This document shows positions 49,255-58,476 of a stretch of DNA of 64,000 bases, one piece after another. The notes under the pieces are model-generated. The model was not told where the DNA came from and ran no database searches. It saw only the letters and a list, made by a program, of their open reading frames with translations. The first letter of the stretch is position 1, and every line of letters starts with the position of its first letter. Position numbers and translations under genes: made by a program. The stretch comes from Arthrobacter sp. StoSoilB22 (GTDB taxonomy: Bacteria; Actinomycetota; Actinomycetes; Actinomycetales; Micrococcaceae): NCBI RefSeq assembly GCF_019977315.1, contig NZ_AP024652.1, forward strand, positions 3,844,001 through 3,908,000, in the 5' to 3' direction.

Positions 49255-51197
49255 GATGTTGCCTCCACGGTGAGGGTGAATGCGCCGGAAGCGCGGTTTT
49301 CGGCCGGCATGCGAAAACGGAGCCGGGTCAGTTTTGCGCCCCAGATATCGCTGAGGAGCGGATCGTCCAGGAGCCATTCATCCACCAGTACGACGGCGGT
49401 GGCCGGCTTCCATCGCAAGCGCAATCCCACGGGGCTACTGACTGTCGGAATTCCGACAGAGGTGATGGTCGCGGTCGCGTCTGTACCGACGCGGACGGCG
49501 CCGGCAACCAGATAGGTGATGTCGACGTCGGGCGTTCCTTCGGGTGGAGTCGCTGCGAGGTTCCAGCGGTCATCAATGACCACGTTGCCCAACTCGCGGT
49601 TCATCAGCGAGGTGCGAATCCACTGCTCGGCGTGGTCCAGGCCGTAAGCAGCTCCGAGACCAAGGGCGAGGGTCGGTTCCTCCGGGGTGGGCTCCTGCAC
49701 AACGGTTGCCGCAAACGAGGGCCCTGTCCCCTGCTCCAGCCCGAACGGCGCGGGCACGCTATGCCAGGCGCTCTGCATGGCCCGAATCTGATACCGATCA
49801 GGTCCGAACGTTTGGGCGGTGTACGTGGGCTGGCCGGCGTCCACCAACAAGGGCACGCCGTCCACGGCGACCACCACGGAGCCAACATCCCGGTGGTTGT
49901 GGTGTTCACCGTTGTGCCCGCCCTTGGCCGCTAGGGTCAGCCCGGCGGAGGAGCCCGGGGTTTGCCGCGCCACCATGATCTGCACAGACGGCAGGTACGT
50001 CCCCCAACCAGGTCGCAGCTGAGCGCGTTTTGAGGGCTCAAAACGCGCTGTGCTGCTACTTAGTTGGGTGAGGACGCGGCCCAGGCCGGCGGCTGCTTGA
50101 GGTTCAGGCTCGACGGCGGCAAAGGTTGCGGCATGCGCGGCGGCCTCGGAATCCCCAAGCCTCACAGCCCAACGGTGCAGCATGCCCCACGGCAGTCCTT
50201 CGTGGGCGCGAGCCGGGCCGTCGGCGACGTTAAGGAACCAACGGTGCCCCAAGTGCATCCGGTGCGGGAAAGCAACCAGTGCACGGATTACGGGCAGGTC
50301 CGGGTTCAGGACACCGTTGCTGGCCTCCTCCAACACTGCAAGGCCCTCAAGTGCACGGCCTGCACCGTTCCACCAATAGGCGAACCCTTCGTCGATGGCG
50401 CCGTCTGCCGGGATGGAGGCGAGGAAGCGATCCAACCCCTCGATGCAGCGGGCAACGACCCTCGCCTGCAACTGCGGATCGTCCACCAGCACCAGCGCTG
50501 CCACAAGTATGTTCGAGTGGATCCACGGGTTCCAGTTGTGGACATCGCCGTCCAACCCAAGCCAGTGCCAGTCGAGACGGTCCAGAAACGGGCGGATGAC
50601 TCGCTCGTTAGCCTCCTCGCGAAGACGTTTCCGCAACCCGGGGGCCCGTTCATCAAGCTGAGCACCCAGGACATGGTCAAGCCACGCCAGCTGCGCCACC
50701 ACTTCCCCTGCACCCAGGTCCAGGTACGGGCGGGAACGGTCCGGAACAACGTCGCTGTTGCGTGTGAACACGTCATCGTGGGCAGCCCAGCTCCATGAGC
50801 TCTGTTCGCAGAGGAGGTAGGCGCCGTCGATCACCTCGTCGAGCCAGTCGCCGCCGGGTCCGTCATTGACCAAGGCCATCACGACGGCGCGGGTCAGGCG
50901 CTGCTGTCGGCTCGCCACGAGTCCCTCGTACGCCGTGCGGTTCCCGTCGCGGAAGTAGCGGGCGTAGTGCGAGACCAGCGGTTGCGGCCATGGGCTACCC
51001 TTCTCGGCATCCGCTTGGGTGCGTAGCTCCACAAGGGGGCGGTCGGCAGTGAGCCGCCACCCGGCGTCGGACGCTGGACGAACGGTAAGGCGATCACGGG
51101 CGCCGCGGAGTGACTCCATCAAGGCGGAGGCATTGGCACTGGAACCCCATGCACTCAGGAGGGGTGGCGCTTGAACGGCGGCGGTGCCGGTTGCCAT
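49251..51197 (-). CDS. Heparinase II/III family protein
   Basis: The protein is 648 aa. The N-terminal (alpha/alpha) part contains WLGLDGDVHNWNPWIHSNILVAAL and FAYWWNGAGRALEGLAVLEE; the C-terminal beta part starts near residue 400 with KGGHNGEHHNHRDVGSVVVAVDG, the family's His-rich block. Such proteins are polysaccharide lyases or related enzymes acting on uronic-acid glycans. There is no signal peptide, so it should act on imported oligosaccharides. GGGAGAG lies before the ATG. It is the first gene of the minus-strand operon, followed by the regulator. Confidence 0.85.
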   Translation of the reverse strand: MATGTAAVQAPPLLSAWGSSANASALMESLRGARDRLTVRPASDAGWRLTADRPLVELRTQADAEKGSPWPQPLVSHYARYFRDGNRTAYEGLVASRQQRLTRAVVMALVNDGPGGDWLDEVIDGAYLLCEQSSWSWAAHDDVFTRNSDVVPDRSRPYLDLGAGEVVAQLAWLDHVLGAQLDERAPGLRKRLREEANERVIRPFLDRLDWHWLGLDGDVHNWNPWIHSNILVAALVLVDDPQLQARVVARCIEGLDRFLASIPADGAIDEGFAYWWNGAGRALEGLAVLEEASNGVLNPDLPVIRALVAFPHRMHLGHRWFLNVADGPARAHEGLPWGMLHRWAVRLGDSEAAAHAATFAAVEPEPQAAAGLGRVLTQLSSSTARFEPSKRAQLRPGWGTYLPSVQIMVARQTPGSSAGLTLAAKGGHNGEHHNHRDVGSVVVAVDGVPLLVDAGQPTYTAQTFGPDRYQIRAMQSAWHSVPAPFGLEQGTGPSFAATVVQEPTPEEPTLALGLGAAYGLDHAEQWIRTSLMNRELGNVVIDDRWNLAATPPEGTPDVDITYLVAGAVRVGTDATATITSVGIPTVSSPVGLRLRWKPATAVVLVDEWLLDDPLLSDIWGAKLTRLRFRMPAENRASGAFTLTVEATS

Positions 51198-51215
51198 AGG
51201 AATTCTCTCCCATTT

Positions 51216-51336
51216 GTTCGAGTTTGAACGTTTTAGATCAAGCTCGATTGAGTTGAATGAACTGTCTTGTTTATGAGTATGTACTGATTATTAGATGTGA
51301 TGCAACACATAAATCACGGTCGAACAGACCGCTGTT
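51216..51336. promoter_or_regulatory. Shared upstream region of the two glycan operons with short palindromes
   Basis: The 163-base gap between divergent starts (51197 and 51361) contains GTTC-N6-GAAC (51216-51229), TCAA-N6-TTGA (51238-51251) and AACAG-N4-CTGTT (51323-51336). It is AT-richer than its surroundings. One or more could bind the DeoR/LacI hybrid; none matches a known consensus well enough to name. Confidence 0.45.
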
Positions 51337-51360
51337 AGTTTCGAAAGGAGGATCCCCTCA

Positions 51361-52374
51361 ATGTCGCTCAAGCCCCAGGCACTGCTGGTCATGAATAGCG
51401 GAACCTTTGCTGATCAGTTCGATTCCACGCGACTGGAGCGGCTGGCGGGAATGGTGGATCTCGGTGATCAGCCGTGGACGGATTCCTTGGACGCCCCGGA
51501 GCTGACGGGCCGTTTGGAAGAGGTGGAAATTCTCCTCACCAGTTGGGGAGTTCCGCAGCTCAACGCAGAGCGTCTGGAGCGCATGCCCAAGCTCCGGGCA
51601 GTTTTCCACTGTGCAGGAACGGTGCGCAGCTTCGTCAGCGAGGAACTCTGGGATCGCGGCATTACCGTCACCAACGGCGCCGACGCCAATGCGATCCCCG
51701 TAGCCGAGTTCACGTTCGCTTCCATTGTCCTGGCAGGCAAGAAAGCACACGTCCTGGCCAACGACGCCCGCATGTACCGGGACGACTGGAGCTACATCGG
51801 CGACCGCGGGGAGCTGGGGAACATCGGCCGGGTCATCGGCGTCATCGGGTTCTCCCGTATTGGCCGCCGGGTAGTCCAGCTGGTTCAGCAGCTCCAGGAC
51901 GTCACCTGTCTGGTGAGCGATCCTTATGCAGATCCGCTTGAAGTTGCGGCAGCAGGCGGCACGCTGGTCAGCCTTCAGGAACTCCTGCCAGTGTCCGATG
52001 TCGTCACCATTCATGCGCCCGCACTTCCGGAAACCCGCAACATGATCAGCACCGCGGAGCTGCAGTCCATGAAGGACCATGCGACGCTTATCAACACCGC
52101 CCGCGGTTCGCTCGTTGACACTGAAGCCCTCGAGAAAGAATGCGCCACCGGACGTATCACCGCCCTGTTGGATGTCACGGAACCCGAGCCACTGCCCGCA
52201 AATTCCACCCTGTACAGTCTCCCCAACGTGATCCTCACCCCGCACATCGCAGGTTCGCTTGGGACCGAAACCAGGCGGATGTCCGATGCCGCACTGGATG
52301 ACCTTGAACGGTACCTCGCCGGCAAGGACCTCCTGGCCCAAGTGGTCCACGCGGACCTCGGCCTCAGCGCCTAG
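51361..52374 (+). CDS. D-2-hydroxyacid dehydrogenase family protein
   Basis: This 337-aa NAD-dependent dehydrogenase of the D-isomer type reads GRVIGVIGFSRIGRRVVQLVQ at the cofactor site, where the usual GLGRIG is GFSRIG, so the middle glycine is a serine. Catalytic residues are present: Arg in LINTARGSLVD, Glu in LLDVTEPEPL and His in ILTPHIAGS. AAAGGAGG lies 8 bases before the ATG. It is the first gene of the plus-strand glycan operon, so it may handle a sugar-acid or keto product; the substrate is unknown. Confidence 0.85.
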   Translation: MSLKPQALLVMNSGTFADQFDSTRLERLAGMVDLGDQPWTDSLDAPELTGRLEEVEILLTSWGVPQLNAERLERMPKLRAVFHCAGTVRSFVSEELWDRGITVTNGADANAIPVAEFTFASIVLAGKKAHVLANDARMYRDDWSYIGDRGELGNIGRVIGVIGFSRIGRRVVQLVQQLQDVTCLVSDPYADPLEVAAAGGTLVSLQELLPVSDVVTIHAPALPETRNMISTAELQSMKDHATLINTARGSLVDTEALEKECATGRITALLDVTEPEPLPANSTLYSLPNVILTPHIAGSLGTETRRMSDAALDDLERYLAGKDLLAQVVHADLGLSA

Positions 52375-52452
52375 CTTCCTCAAGAACACCTCGGCACTAA
52401 AACAAAGCCGCACCTACGGCAAACTTAAGAACCAGTACTAAAGGAGAACGCA

Positions 52453-53733
52453 ATGAAGCGCACAACCCTCGCCGCAATCGCCCTTGCGGTGACTGCAGGG
52501 CTCGGACTCACCGGCTGTGCCGGCGCTGCCGGTCCCGCCGAACCGCAGGCGGCCGAAGGCAAGACCCGGCTGACCGTCTCGGTGTGGAACTACGAGGGCA
52601 CCCCGGAGTTCAAGGCCCTCTTTGACAGCTACGAGGCCGCCAACCCCAACGTTGACATTGAACCCGTGGACATCCTGGCCGATGACTACCCCCAGAAAGT
52701 CACCACCATGCTTGCCGGCGGCGACACCACTGACGTCCTCACCATGAAGAACGTCATTGACTACTCCCGCTACGCCAACAACGGCCAGCTTCAGGAGATC
52801 AACAGCGTGGTGGACAAGCTGGGCAAGGACAACCTGGCCGGCACGGATGCCTTCAACATTGACGGAAAGTACTACGCAGCTCCCTACCGCCAGGACTTCT
52901 GGCTCCTGTACTACAACAAGGATCTGTTCAAGGCTGCCGGAATTGAAGATCCCAAGGATCTGACATGGGAGAAGTACACGGAGATCGCCAAGAAGCTCTC
53001 CACCGAGGCTGGCGGCAAGAAGACCTACGGCACCTACCACCACATCTGGCGTTCGGTGGTCCAGGCCATCGCGGCAGCACAGAACGGCGCTGACCAGAAC
53101 AGTGGCGACTACGGCTTCATGCAGGACCAGTACAACACCGCTCTGGACCTGCAGAAGTCCGGCGCCACCTTGGACTTCGGCACCGCCAAGAGCCAGAAGA
53201 CCAGCTACCGCACCATGTTCGAGTCAGGCCAGGCAGCCATGATGCCCATGGGTACCTGGTACATCGCCGGCATCCTGCAGGCCAAGAAGGACGGCAAGAC
53301 CAACGTCAACTGGGGCTTGGCTCCCATGCCGCAGAAGAACGACGACGGCAAGGTCACCACGTTCGGTTCGCCCACGGCCTTCGCCGTGAACAAGAACGCC
53401 ACGCACTCCGATGAAGCCAAGAAGTTCATCGAGTGGGCAGCAGGCGAAGAAGGCGCCAAGGCGATCTCAAAGATCGGCGTAGTTCCGGCGCTGCAGAACG
53501 ACTCCATCACCGCTGAGTACTTCAAGCTCGATGGCATGCCCACGGATGAGCTGTCCAAGAAGGCCTTCACGCCGGACACCACCGAGCTGGAAATGCCTGT
53601 CAGCGACAAGTCGGCCGCCACGGACAAGATCCTCAACCAGGAACATGATCTGATCATGGTGGGCGAGCGCTCCGTCACTGATGGCATCGCCGAGATGGGC
53701 AAGCGCGTCACGAGCGAAGTTCTGGGCAAGTAG
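52453..53733 (+). CDS. ABC sugar transporter substrate-binding lipoprotein
   Basis: This 426-aa family 1 extracellular solute-binding protein has a lipoprotein signal (MKRTTLAAIALAVTAGLGLT, then GC at the lipobox). The mature part begins RLTVSVWNYEGTPEFKALFDSYEAANPNVDIE and has PYRQDFWLLYYNKDLFKAAGI, typical of oligosaccharide binders. AAGGAG lies just upstream of the ATG. Two permease genes follow. No ATPase is in the operon, so a shared MsiK-like ATPase elsewhere is likely. Confidence 0.92.
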   Translation: MKRTTLAAIALAVTAGLGLTGCAGAAGPAEPQAAEGKTRLTVSVWNYEGTPEFKALFDSYEAANPNVDIEPVDILADDYPQKVTTMLAGGDTTDVLTMKNVIDYSRYANNGQLQEINSVVDKLGKDNLAGTDAFNIDGKYYAAPYRQDFWLLYYNKDLFKAAGIEDPKDLTWEKYTEIAKKLSTEAGGKKTYGTYHHIWRSVVQAIAAAQNGADQNSGDYGFMQDQYNTALDLQKSGATLDFGTAKSQKTSYRTMFESGQAAMMPMGTWYIAGILQAKKDGKTNVNWGLAPMPQKNDDGKVTTFGSPTAFAVNKNATHSDEAKKFIEWAAGEEGAKAISKIGVVPALQNDSITAEYFKLDGMPTDELSKKAFTPDTTELEMPVSDKSAATDKILNQEHDLIMVGERSVTDGIAEMGKRVTSEVLGK

Positions 53734-53850
53734 CTCCCAGTAACACTCCCCCGGTCCTGGTGCTGCGTCCGTCAGGCGCAGCACCAGCACCGGATCTGAA
53801 CTCTCCGGATCCTGAAATGGAGGAACGCCCCCGCCCCGGGAGCGGTCATC

Positions 53851-54777
53851 ATGACTACAGAAACAATCACCCAGGCACCTGCCCCCGTGCAGAGCCGCGG
53901 CAACAGGAAGCAAGCCAGGCGCAACACGCTGATCGGCTGGACGTTCATCCTTCCGAACTTCCTTGGCTTCCTGGCCTTCACCCTCATTCCAGTCGTGGCC
54001 GCATTCGCGCTCTCCTTCATGGAATGGACCTCGTTCAGCGCTCCAAAATGGATTGGCCTGGCCAACTTTGAGCGCATGTTCGCGTCCGACTCCTTCTGGA
54101 TCGCGCTGCGAAACACTGTTGTTTACGCCTTGGGGCACGTCCCGCTGACCATGGCCCTGGCACTGCTACTGGCCATGCTGCTGAACCGTAAGCTCAAGGG
54201 CATCGGCTTCTTCCGGGTGGCCATCTTCTTCCCGTACATCACCTCTTTGGTTGCTGTCGCCGTCGTGTGGAACATGCTGTTCAGCCCGGACAGCGGCCCC
54301 ATCAACCAGTTCCTTGGCGCAATCGGCATCGCCAACCCGCCGGGCTGGACCTCCAGTTCGGACTGGGCCATGCCGGCTGTGATCATCACCAGTGTGTGGC
54401 GCGATATGGGCTACTACATGGTGCTGTACTTGGCCGGCCTGCAGGCGATCCCCACCGAGCTGTACGAAGCCGCCGAAGTTGACGGTGCCAGCGCCTGGCA
54501 GCGTTTCTGGAACGTCACCATCCCGTCCCTGCGTCCCACCACGTTCTTTGTGGTGGTCATGCTGACGGTCTCCAGCTTCAAGGTGTTCGACCTCATTGTG
54601 GTCATGACCAACGGTGGCCCGGGCCGCTCCACCACGGTGCTGTCCCAGCTGATCTACCAGGAAGGCATTGGCGAGGGTAAGTTCGGCTACTCTTCGGCCA
54701 TCTCGCTGGTCCTGTTCATCATCGTGCTGACGGTTACCGTCCTGCAGTTCAAGATCCAACAGCGGAGGGAACGCTGA
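53851..54777 (+). CDS. ABC sugar transporter permease (MalF type)
   Basis: This 308-aa permease has six membrane helices, the first near residue 30 (LIGWTFILPNFLGFLAFTLIPVV). The EAA motif is PTELYEAAEVDGASAWQRFWNVTIPSLRP, the ATPase contact. It starts 117 bases after the binding protein. The stop overlaps the start of the second permease by one base (TGATG). Confidence 0.93.
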   Translation: MTTETITQAPAPVQSRGNRKQARRNTLIGWTFILPNFLGFLAFTLIPVVAAFALSFMEWTSFSAPKWIGLANFERMFASDSFWIALRNTVVYALGHVPLTMALALLLAMLLNRKLKGIGFFRVAIFFPYITSLVAVAVVWNMLFSPDSGPINQFLGAIGIANPPGWTSSSDWAMPAVIITSVWRDMGYYMVLYLAGLQAIPTELYEAAEVDGASAWQRFWNVTIPSLRPTTFFVVVMLTVSSFKVFDLIVVMTNGGPGRSTTVLSQLIYQEGIGEGKFGYSSAISLVLFIIVLTVTVLQFKIQQRRER

Positions 54778-55718
54778 TGACCAACATGGCCGAAGACCTC
54801 AAAGCCACTCATGTGACAGACGCATCGCCGCTGCCGAACGGCGCACCCACTGCGGAAGACCGCCGTCGTACTGACCGCAAGCGGTCCCCGCGGGAGCAAA
54901 AGAAGCGGACCGCGAACGTCATTATTTACGGCGTGCTGCTGGTCCTGGTGGTGGCACTCATGGTGCCATTCATCTGGATGCTCTCCTCCTCGCTAAAGGA
55001 GAACAACCAGGTCCTCACAGTCCCCATCCAGTGGATCCCGCAGGAGTTCGTGTGGAGCAACTACACGGACATCTGGACCCGCATTCCCATGATGGGATAC
55101 CTGCAGAACTCGCTCTACCTTGCAGTGATCATCACGTGCCTCCAGGTCCTGACGGGTTCCCTGGCTGCCTACGGTTTCTCCAAGGTCCGTTTCCCGGGCC
55201 GCGACGTGTTGTTCCTTGCCTACATCGGCACCATCGCCGTTCCGTGGCAGGCCTACATGGTGCCGCAGTACATCATGATGCAGAACCTGGGCCTCACCAA
55301 CAGCTTCAACGCCTTGATCCTGCTGCAGGCGTTCGGTGCGTTCGGCGTATTCCTGATGCGCCAGTACTACATGACCATCCCGGATGAGCTCTGCGAGGCT
55401 GCCCGGATCGATGGCCTGAGCGAGTATGGCATCTGGGCGCGGGTGATCCTGCCACTGTCCAAGCCAGCCCTGGCCAGCCTGGCGCTGCTGACGTTCGTGA
55501 ACACGTGGAACGACTACATGGGACCGTTCATCTACCTCACGTCCAACCGCCTCTGGACCGTCCAGCTGGGCCTGCGGTCCTTCGTGGGCCAGTTCGACGC
55601 CGAATACGCCATGATCATGACCGGCTCGGTGATCTCCGTGATCCCCATCCTGATCATCTTCCTGATCGGCCAGCGCTACTTCATCCAGGGCATCGCCACC
55701 AGCGGGATGAAAGGATGA
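54777..55718 (+). CDS. ABC sugar transporter permease (MalG type)
   Basis: The protein is 313 aa. A polar N-terminal tail of about 45 residues precedes six membrane helices. The EAA loop is PDELCEAARIDGLSEYGIWARVILPLSKPAL. The C-terminus GQRYFIQGIATSGMKG is typical of MalG-type permeases. It pairs with the preceding permease and overlaps the DUF624 gene by four bases (ATGA). Confidence 0.93.
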   Translation: MTNMAEDLKATHVTDASPLPNGAPTAEDRRRTDRKRSPREQKKRTANVIIYGVLLVLVVALMVPFIWMLSSSLKENNQVLTVPIQWIPQEFVWSNYTDIWTRIPMMGYLQNSLYLAVIITCLQVLTGSLAAYGFSKVRFPGRDVLFLAYIGTIAVPWQAYMVPQYIMMQNLGLTNSFNALILLQAFGAFGVFLMRQYYMTIPDELCEAARIDGLSEYGIWARVILPLSKPALASLALLTFVNTWNDYMGPFIYLTSNRLWTVQLGLRSFVGQFDAEYAMIMTGSVISVIPILIIFLIGQRYFIQGIATSGMKG

Positions 55719-56431
55719 GTGTTGTGGGTGGAACAAAACGGCGCGGCCTGGCAGGACGAATCCCCAGCCCGGGGTTCGAGGCTTTTGGCAGCATCTTCGG
55801 TTTCATCTACACCTTCCTTGCCGGGAATGTGCTGATGGCGGTGGCCAATGCCCCGTTGGTACTTTCCTTGTCACTGGTTGCAGATCCGGCGGCGGCCTGG
55901 CCCTTCTTCCTGGCTCTCTCCGTCACCGTCGCACCGTCGCTCGCCGGCATCTTCGCCGCCTTCAAGGCCTTGAACGACGACGGCGGTGCGGTCAAGCCGG
56001 TTGCCGCTTTCCTTCGGGGATACAAACGCAGTTTCGGCAAGGCCGCGCTGTTGGGCGTCGGGGCGGTGGGCCTCCTGATGTTCCTCGGCGTGGACCTGGC
56101 CGTCGTCCAGAACCAGGCCATCCCCGGCGCCGCAGTTTTGGTGCCTCTGATCGTCGTAGCAGCCGCCGTGACGGTGAGCCTCACCGTCACGGCGATTGCC
56201 GGCGTCGTGCTGTTGCCCGATGCGAAGCTCAAGAGCGTGCTGAAGGCCTCGCTGTATCTGGTGGTGCAGCGCTGGTACCTCAGCGCCGCCATGCTGATCC
56301 TGCTGGGAATCATCGTGTCCGCTGCCGTGCTACAGCCCGTTCTCGGCGTTGCCCTGGCACCGGCGCCGCTGCTGTTCGTGATCTGGAGCAATGCGTCGTT
56401 CGCTTTCCATGCCGTTCTCCGTTCGGCCTGA
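55715..56431 (+). CDS. DUF624 (YesL-like) membrane protein
   Basis: The protein is 238 aa with five or six hydrophobic segments. FEAFGSIFGFIYTFLAGNVLMAVANAPLVL at the start and APSLAGIFAAFKALNDDGG fit DUF624; B. subtilis YesL of this family lies in the rhamnogalacturonan operon. Its role is unknown. The ATG at 55715 has AAAGGA upstream and overlaps the permease stop. An apparent upstream extension is antisense-free but lies within the permease gene in another frame and is rejected. Confidence 0.85.
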   Translation: MSVVGGTKRRGLAGRIPSPGFEAFGSIFGFIYTFLAGNVLMAVANAPLVLSLSLVADPAAAWPFFLALSVTVAPSLAGIFAAFKALNDDGGAVKPVAAFLRGYKRSFGKAALLGVGAVGLLMFLGVDLAVVQNQAIPGAAVLVPLIVVAAAVTVSLTVTAIAGVVLLPDAKLKSVLKASLYLVVQRWYLSAAMLILLGIIVSAAVLQPVLGVALAPAPLLFVIWSNASFAFHAVLRSA

Positions 56432-56447
56432 TTTTTAGGATTTTTAG

Positions 56448-58202
56448 TTGCAGACCTTCGCAATCGGCCGTCAGGATTTCCTCCTGAACGATCAGCCTTT
56501 CCGTATCCTGTCCGGAGCCATCCACTACTTCCGGGTCCATCCGGACCAGTGGGCGGACCGGATTGAGAAGGCCCGGCTGATGGGTCTGAACACCATCGAA
56601 ACCTATGTGCCCTGGAATGAGCATTCCCCCGTTCCCGGCGCTTTTGTGTGCGACGGCGGCCTGGATCTTGGCCGGTTCCTGGACCTGGTGGCCGACGCCG
56701 GGATGCAGGCCATCGTGCGGCCCGGCCCGTATATCTGCGCCGAATGGGACAACGGTGGACTCCCTGCCTGGCTTTTCACCGATCCCACCGTGGGAGTGCG
56801 CAGCAGCGAAGCCGGCTACCTCGCCGCCGTCTCCTCCTACATGGAGTCCGTGCTGGAGATTGTGGTGCCGCGGCAAATCACCCAAGGCGGGCCCGTGATC
56901 ATGTTCCAGATCGAGAACGAGTACGGCGCATACGGCAGCGACAAGGCCTACCTGCAGCACTTGGTTGACCTGTCCAAACGGTTGGGTGTTGATGTTCCGC
57001 TGTTCACCTGCGACCAACCATTCGAGACCATGATCGAGGACGGCTCGCTGCCCGAACTTCACAAGACAGGAACGTTTGGATCACGCGCGGATGAGCGGCT
57101 GGCGTTCCTGCGGGAGCGTCAGCCTACCGGCCCTCTGATGTGCGCAGAGTTCTGGAACGGCTGGTTCGACAACTGGGGCACGCACCACCACACCACCGAC
57201 GCCGCTGCTTCCGCCGCCGAACTGGATGCGCTGCTGACTGCCGGGGCTTCGGTGAACATCTACATGTTCCACGGCGGGACCAACTTCGGGTTCAGCAACG
57301 GGGCAAACGACAAGGGTATTTACGAGCCCACCATTACCTCGTACGACTACGACGCTCCGCTCTCCGAGGACGGACAACCCACGGCCAAGTACTTCGCCTT
57401 CCGGGACGTCATTGCCAAGCACTTCCCGGTTCCTTCCGAGGTGCCGCATCGGCGGACGCCTGTTCCGGAATCCTCTGTCCTGTCCGTCACGTCCTCCGTC
57501 CCGCTGCTCTCCGTTCCGACCGCTGCGCAGCTGGTTCCCGGGCCGGTACCGCCGGTGGAAGTGACCGGCCAATACCGGGGCTTCTACCTGTACGAGGCAT
57601 CGCTGCCTTCCGGCGGAGTGCTGTCCTTCTCGGAAATACGGGACCGGGCACAGTTCTTCCTGGATGGCGTGCCCGTGGGCGTCCTGAGCCGGGAATTGGG
57701 CGAACGCGCTGTTGTCATCCCGGGCGGCGGCCGTCTGCAGGTTCTTCTGGAGGACCAGGGCCGGGTGAACTACGGCCAACGGATCGGCGAGGCCAAGGGC
57801 TTGATCGGTCCCGCGATGCTGAACGGTGTGGAGCTTTTCGACTGGGAAGTGGGCGCTGTTGATGTGAACTCGCTGGAGGCCTACCGGTCCGCAGCGGTTA
57901 CGCTTCCCCGCGGTTTCGCGTCTGCCGGGGTGGCTGGGCCATCTGTTTCGTTCGCGACCTTCGACGCCGACGGCCCCGGAGACAGGTTCCTCCGCCTGGA
58001 CGGTTGGACCAAGGGCAACGCCTTCATCAATGGCTTCAACCTCGGACGGTACTGGAGCCGCGGGCCCCAGCGCACGCTCTATGTTCCCGGTCCGCTCATT
58101 CGGGAAGGCGCCAATGAGCTCGCCATCCTGGAACTCCACGGAAGCGCGACGCGTGAGGTGAGTTTCGCCGTCGGGCCTGACCTGGGCCCCGACGAAAAGT
58201 AA
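56448..58202 (+). CDS. GH35 beta-galactosidase
   Basis: This 584-aa cytoplasmic enzyme has the complete GH35 N-terminal signature (FLLNDQPFRILSGAIHYFRVHPDQWADRI) and GLNTIETYVPWNEHSP. The acid/base is in QIENEYGAYG (E158) and the nucleophile in MCAEFWNGWFDNWG (E234). C-terminal jelly-roll domains include FINGFNLGRYWSRGPQRTLYVP. The start is TTG at 56448, with AGGA nine bases upstream. There is no signal peptide, so it should cleave imported beta-galactosides. It is the last gene of the operon; its stop is followed after two bases by a repeat array. Confidence 0.94.
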   Translation: MQTFAIGRQDFLLNDQPFRILSGAIHYFRVHPDQWADRIEKARLMGLNTIETYVPWNEHSPVPGAFVCDGGLDLGRFLDLVADAGMQAIVRPGPYICAEWDNGGLPAWLFTDPTVGVRSSEAGYLAAVSSYMESVLEIVVPRQITQGGPVIMFQIENEYGAYGSDKAYLQHLVDLSKRLGVDVPLFTCDQPFETMIEDGSLPELHKTGTFGSRADERLAFLRERQPTGPLMCAEFWNGWFDNWGTHHHTTDAAASAAELDALLTAGASVNIYMFHGGTNFGFSNGANDKGIYEPTITSYDYDAPLSEDGQPTAKYFAFRDVIAKHFPVPSEVPHRRTPVPESSVLSVTSSVPLLSVPTAAQLVPGPVPPVEVTGQYRGFYLYEASLPSGGVLSFSEIRDRAQFFLDGVPVGVLSRELGERAVVIPGGGRLQVLLEDQGRVNYGQRIGEAKGLIGPAMLNGVELFDWEVGAVDVNSLEAYRSAAVTLPRGFASAGVAGPSVSFATFDADGPGDRFLRLDGWTKGNAFINGFNLGRYWSRGPQRTLYVPGPLIREGANELAILELHGSATREVSFAVGPDLGPDEK

Positions 58203-58204
58203 CC

Positions 58205-58395
58205 CTCTCTCACATCCCACCTGCTTGAACCCAACCGTCTCTCACATCCCACGCCCTTCCCGGCAACCCTCTCTCACATCCCACCCCCTTCCCGCCAACC
58301 CTCTCTCGCTCTTCTCAGAGGAGTGATAGAGCGTCGCGCCATAACGGCTGGGAAGTGAGAGACGGTTCCGGCTTAAGGGCCGGAATGTGAGAGAC
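58205..58395. repeat. Family-2 inverted array with 32-bp period, copy 2
   Basis: CTCTCTCAC or close variants start at 58205, 58237, 58269 and 58301, exactly 32 bases apart. In the opposite sense GTGAGAGAC-like sites start at 58323, 58355 and 58387, again 32 bases apart. Intervening bases such as ATCCCAC and CTTCCC are also partly repeated. It begins two bases after the GH35 stop. It matches the array at 13769-13941. Confidence 0.9.
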
Positions 58396-58476
58396 GGTTG
58401 GGACGCGAAAGGGACCGGTCCTTCAACCGGTCCCTCTCGTGTTCAGCACGTCTGTGTGTTCAGCGCGCGGGCGTCA

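Noticed and set aside
58205..58395. CRISPR array (32-bp period)
   Set aside because: Sites are about nine bases, orientation reverses in mid-array, and the stretches between sites are partly repeated, so no spacer-repeat structure exists.
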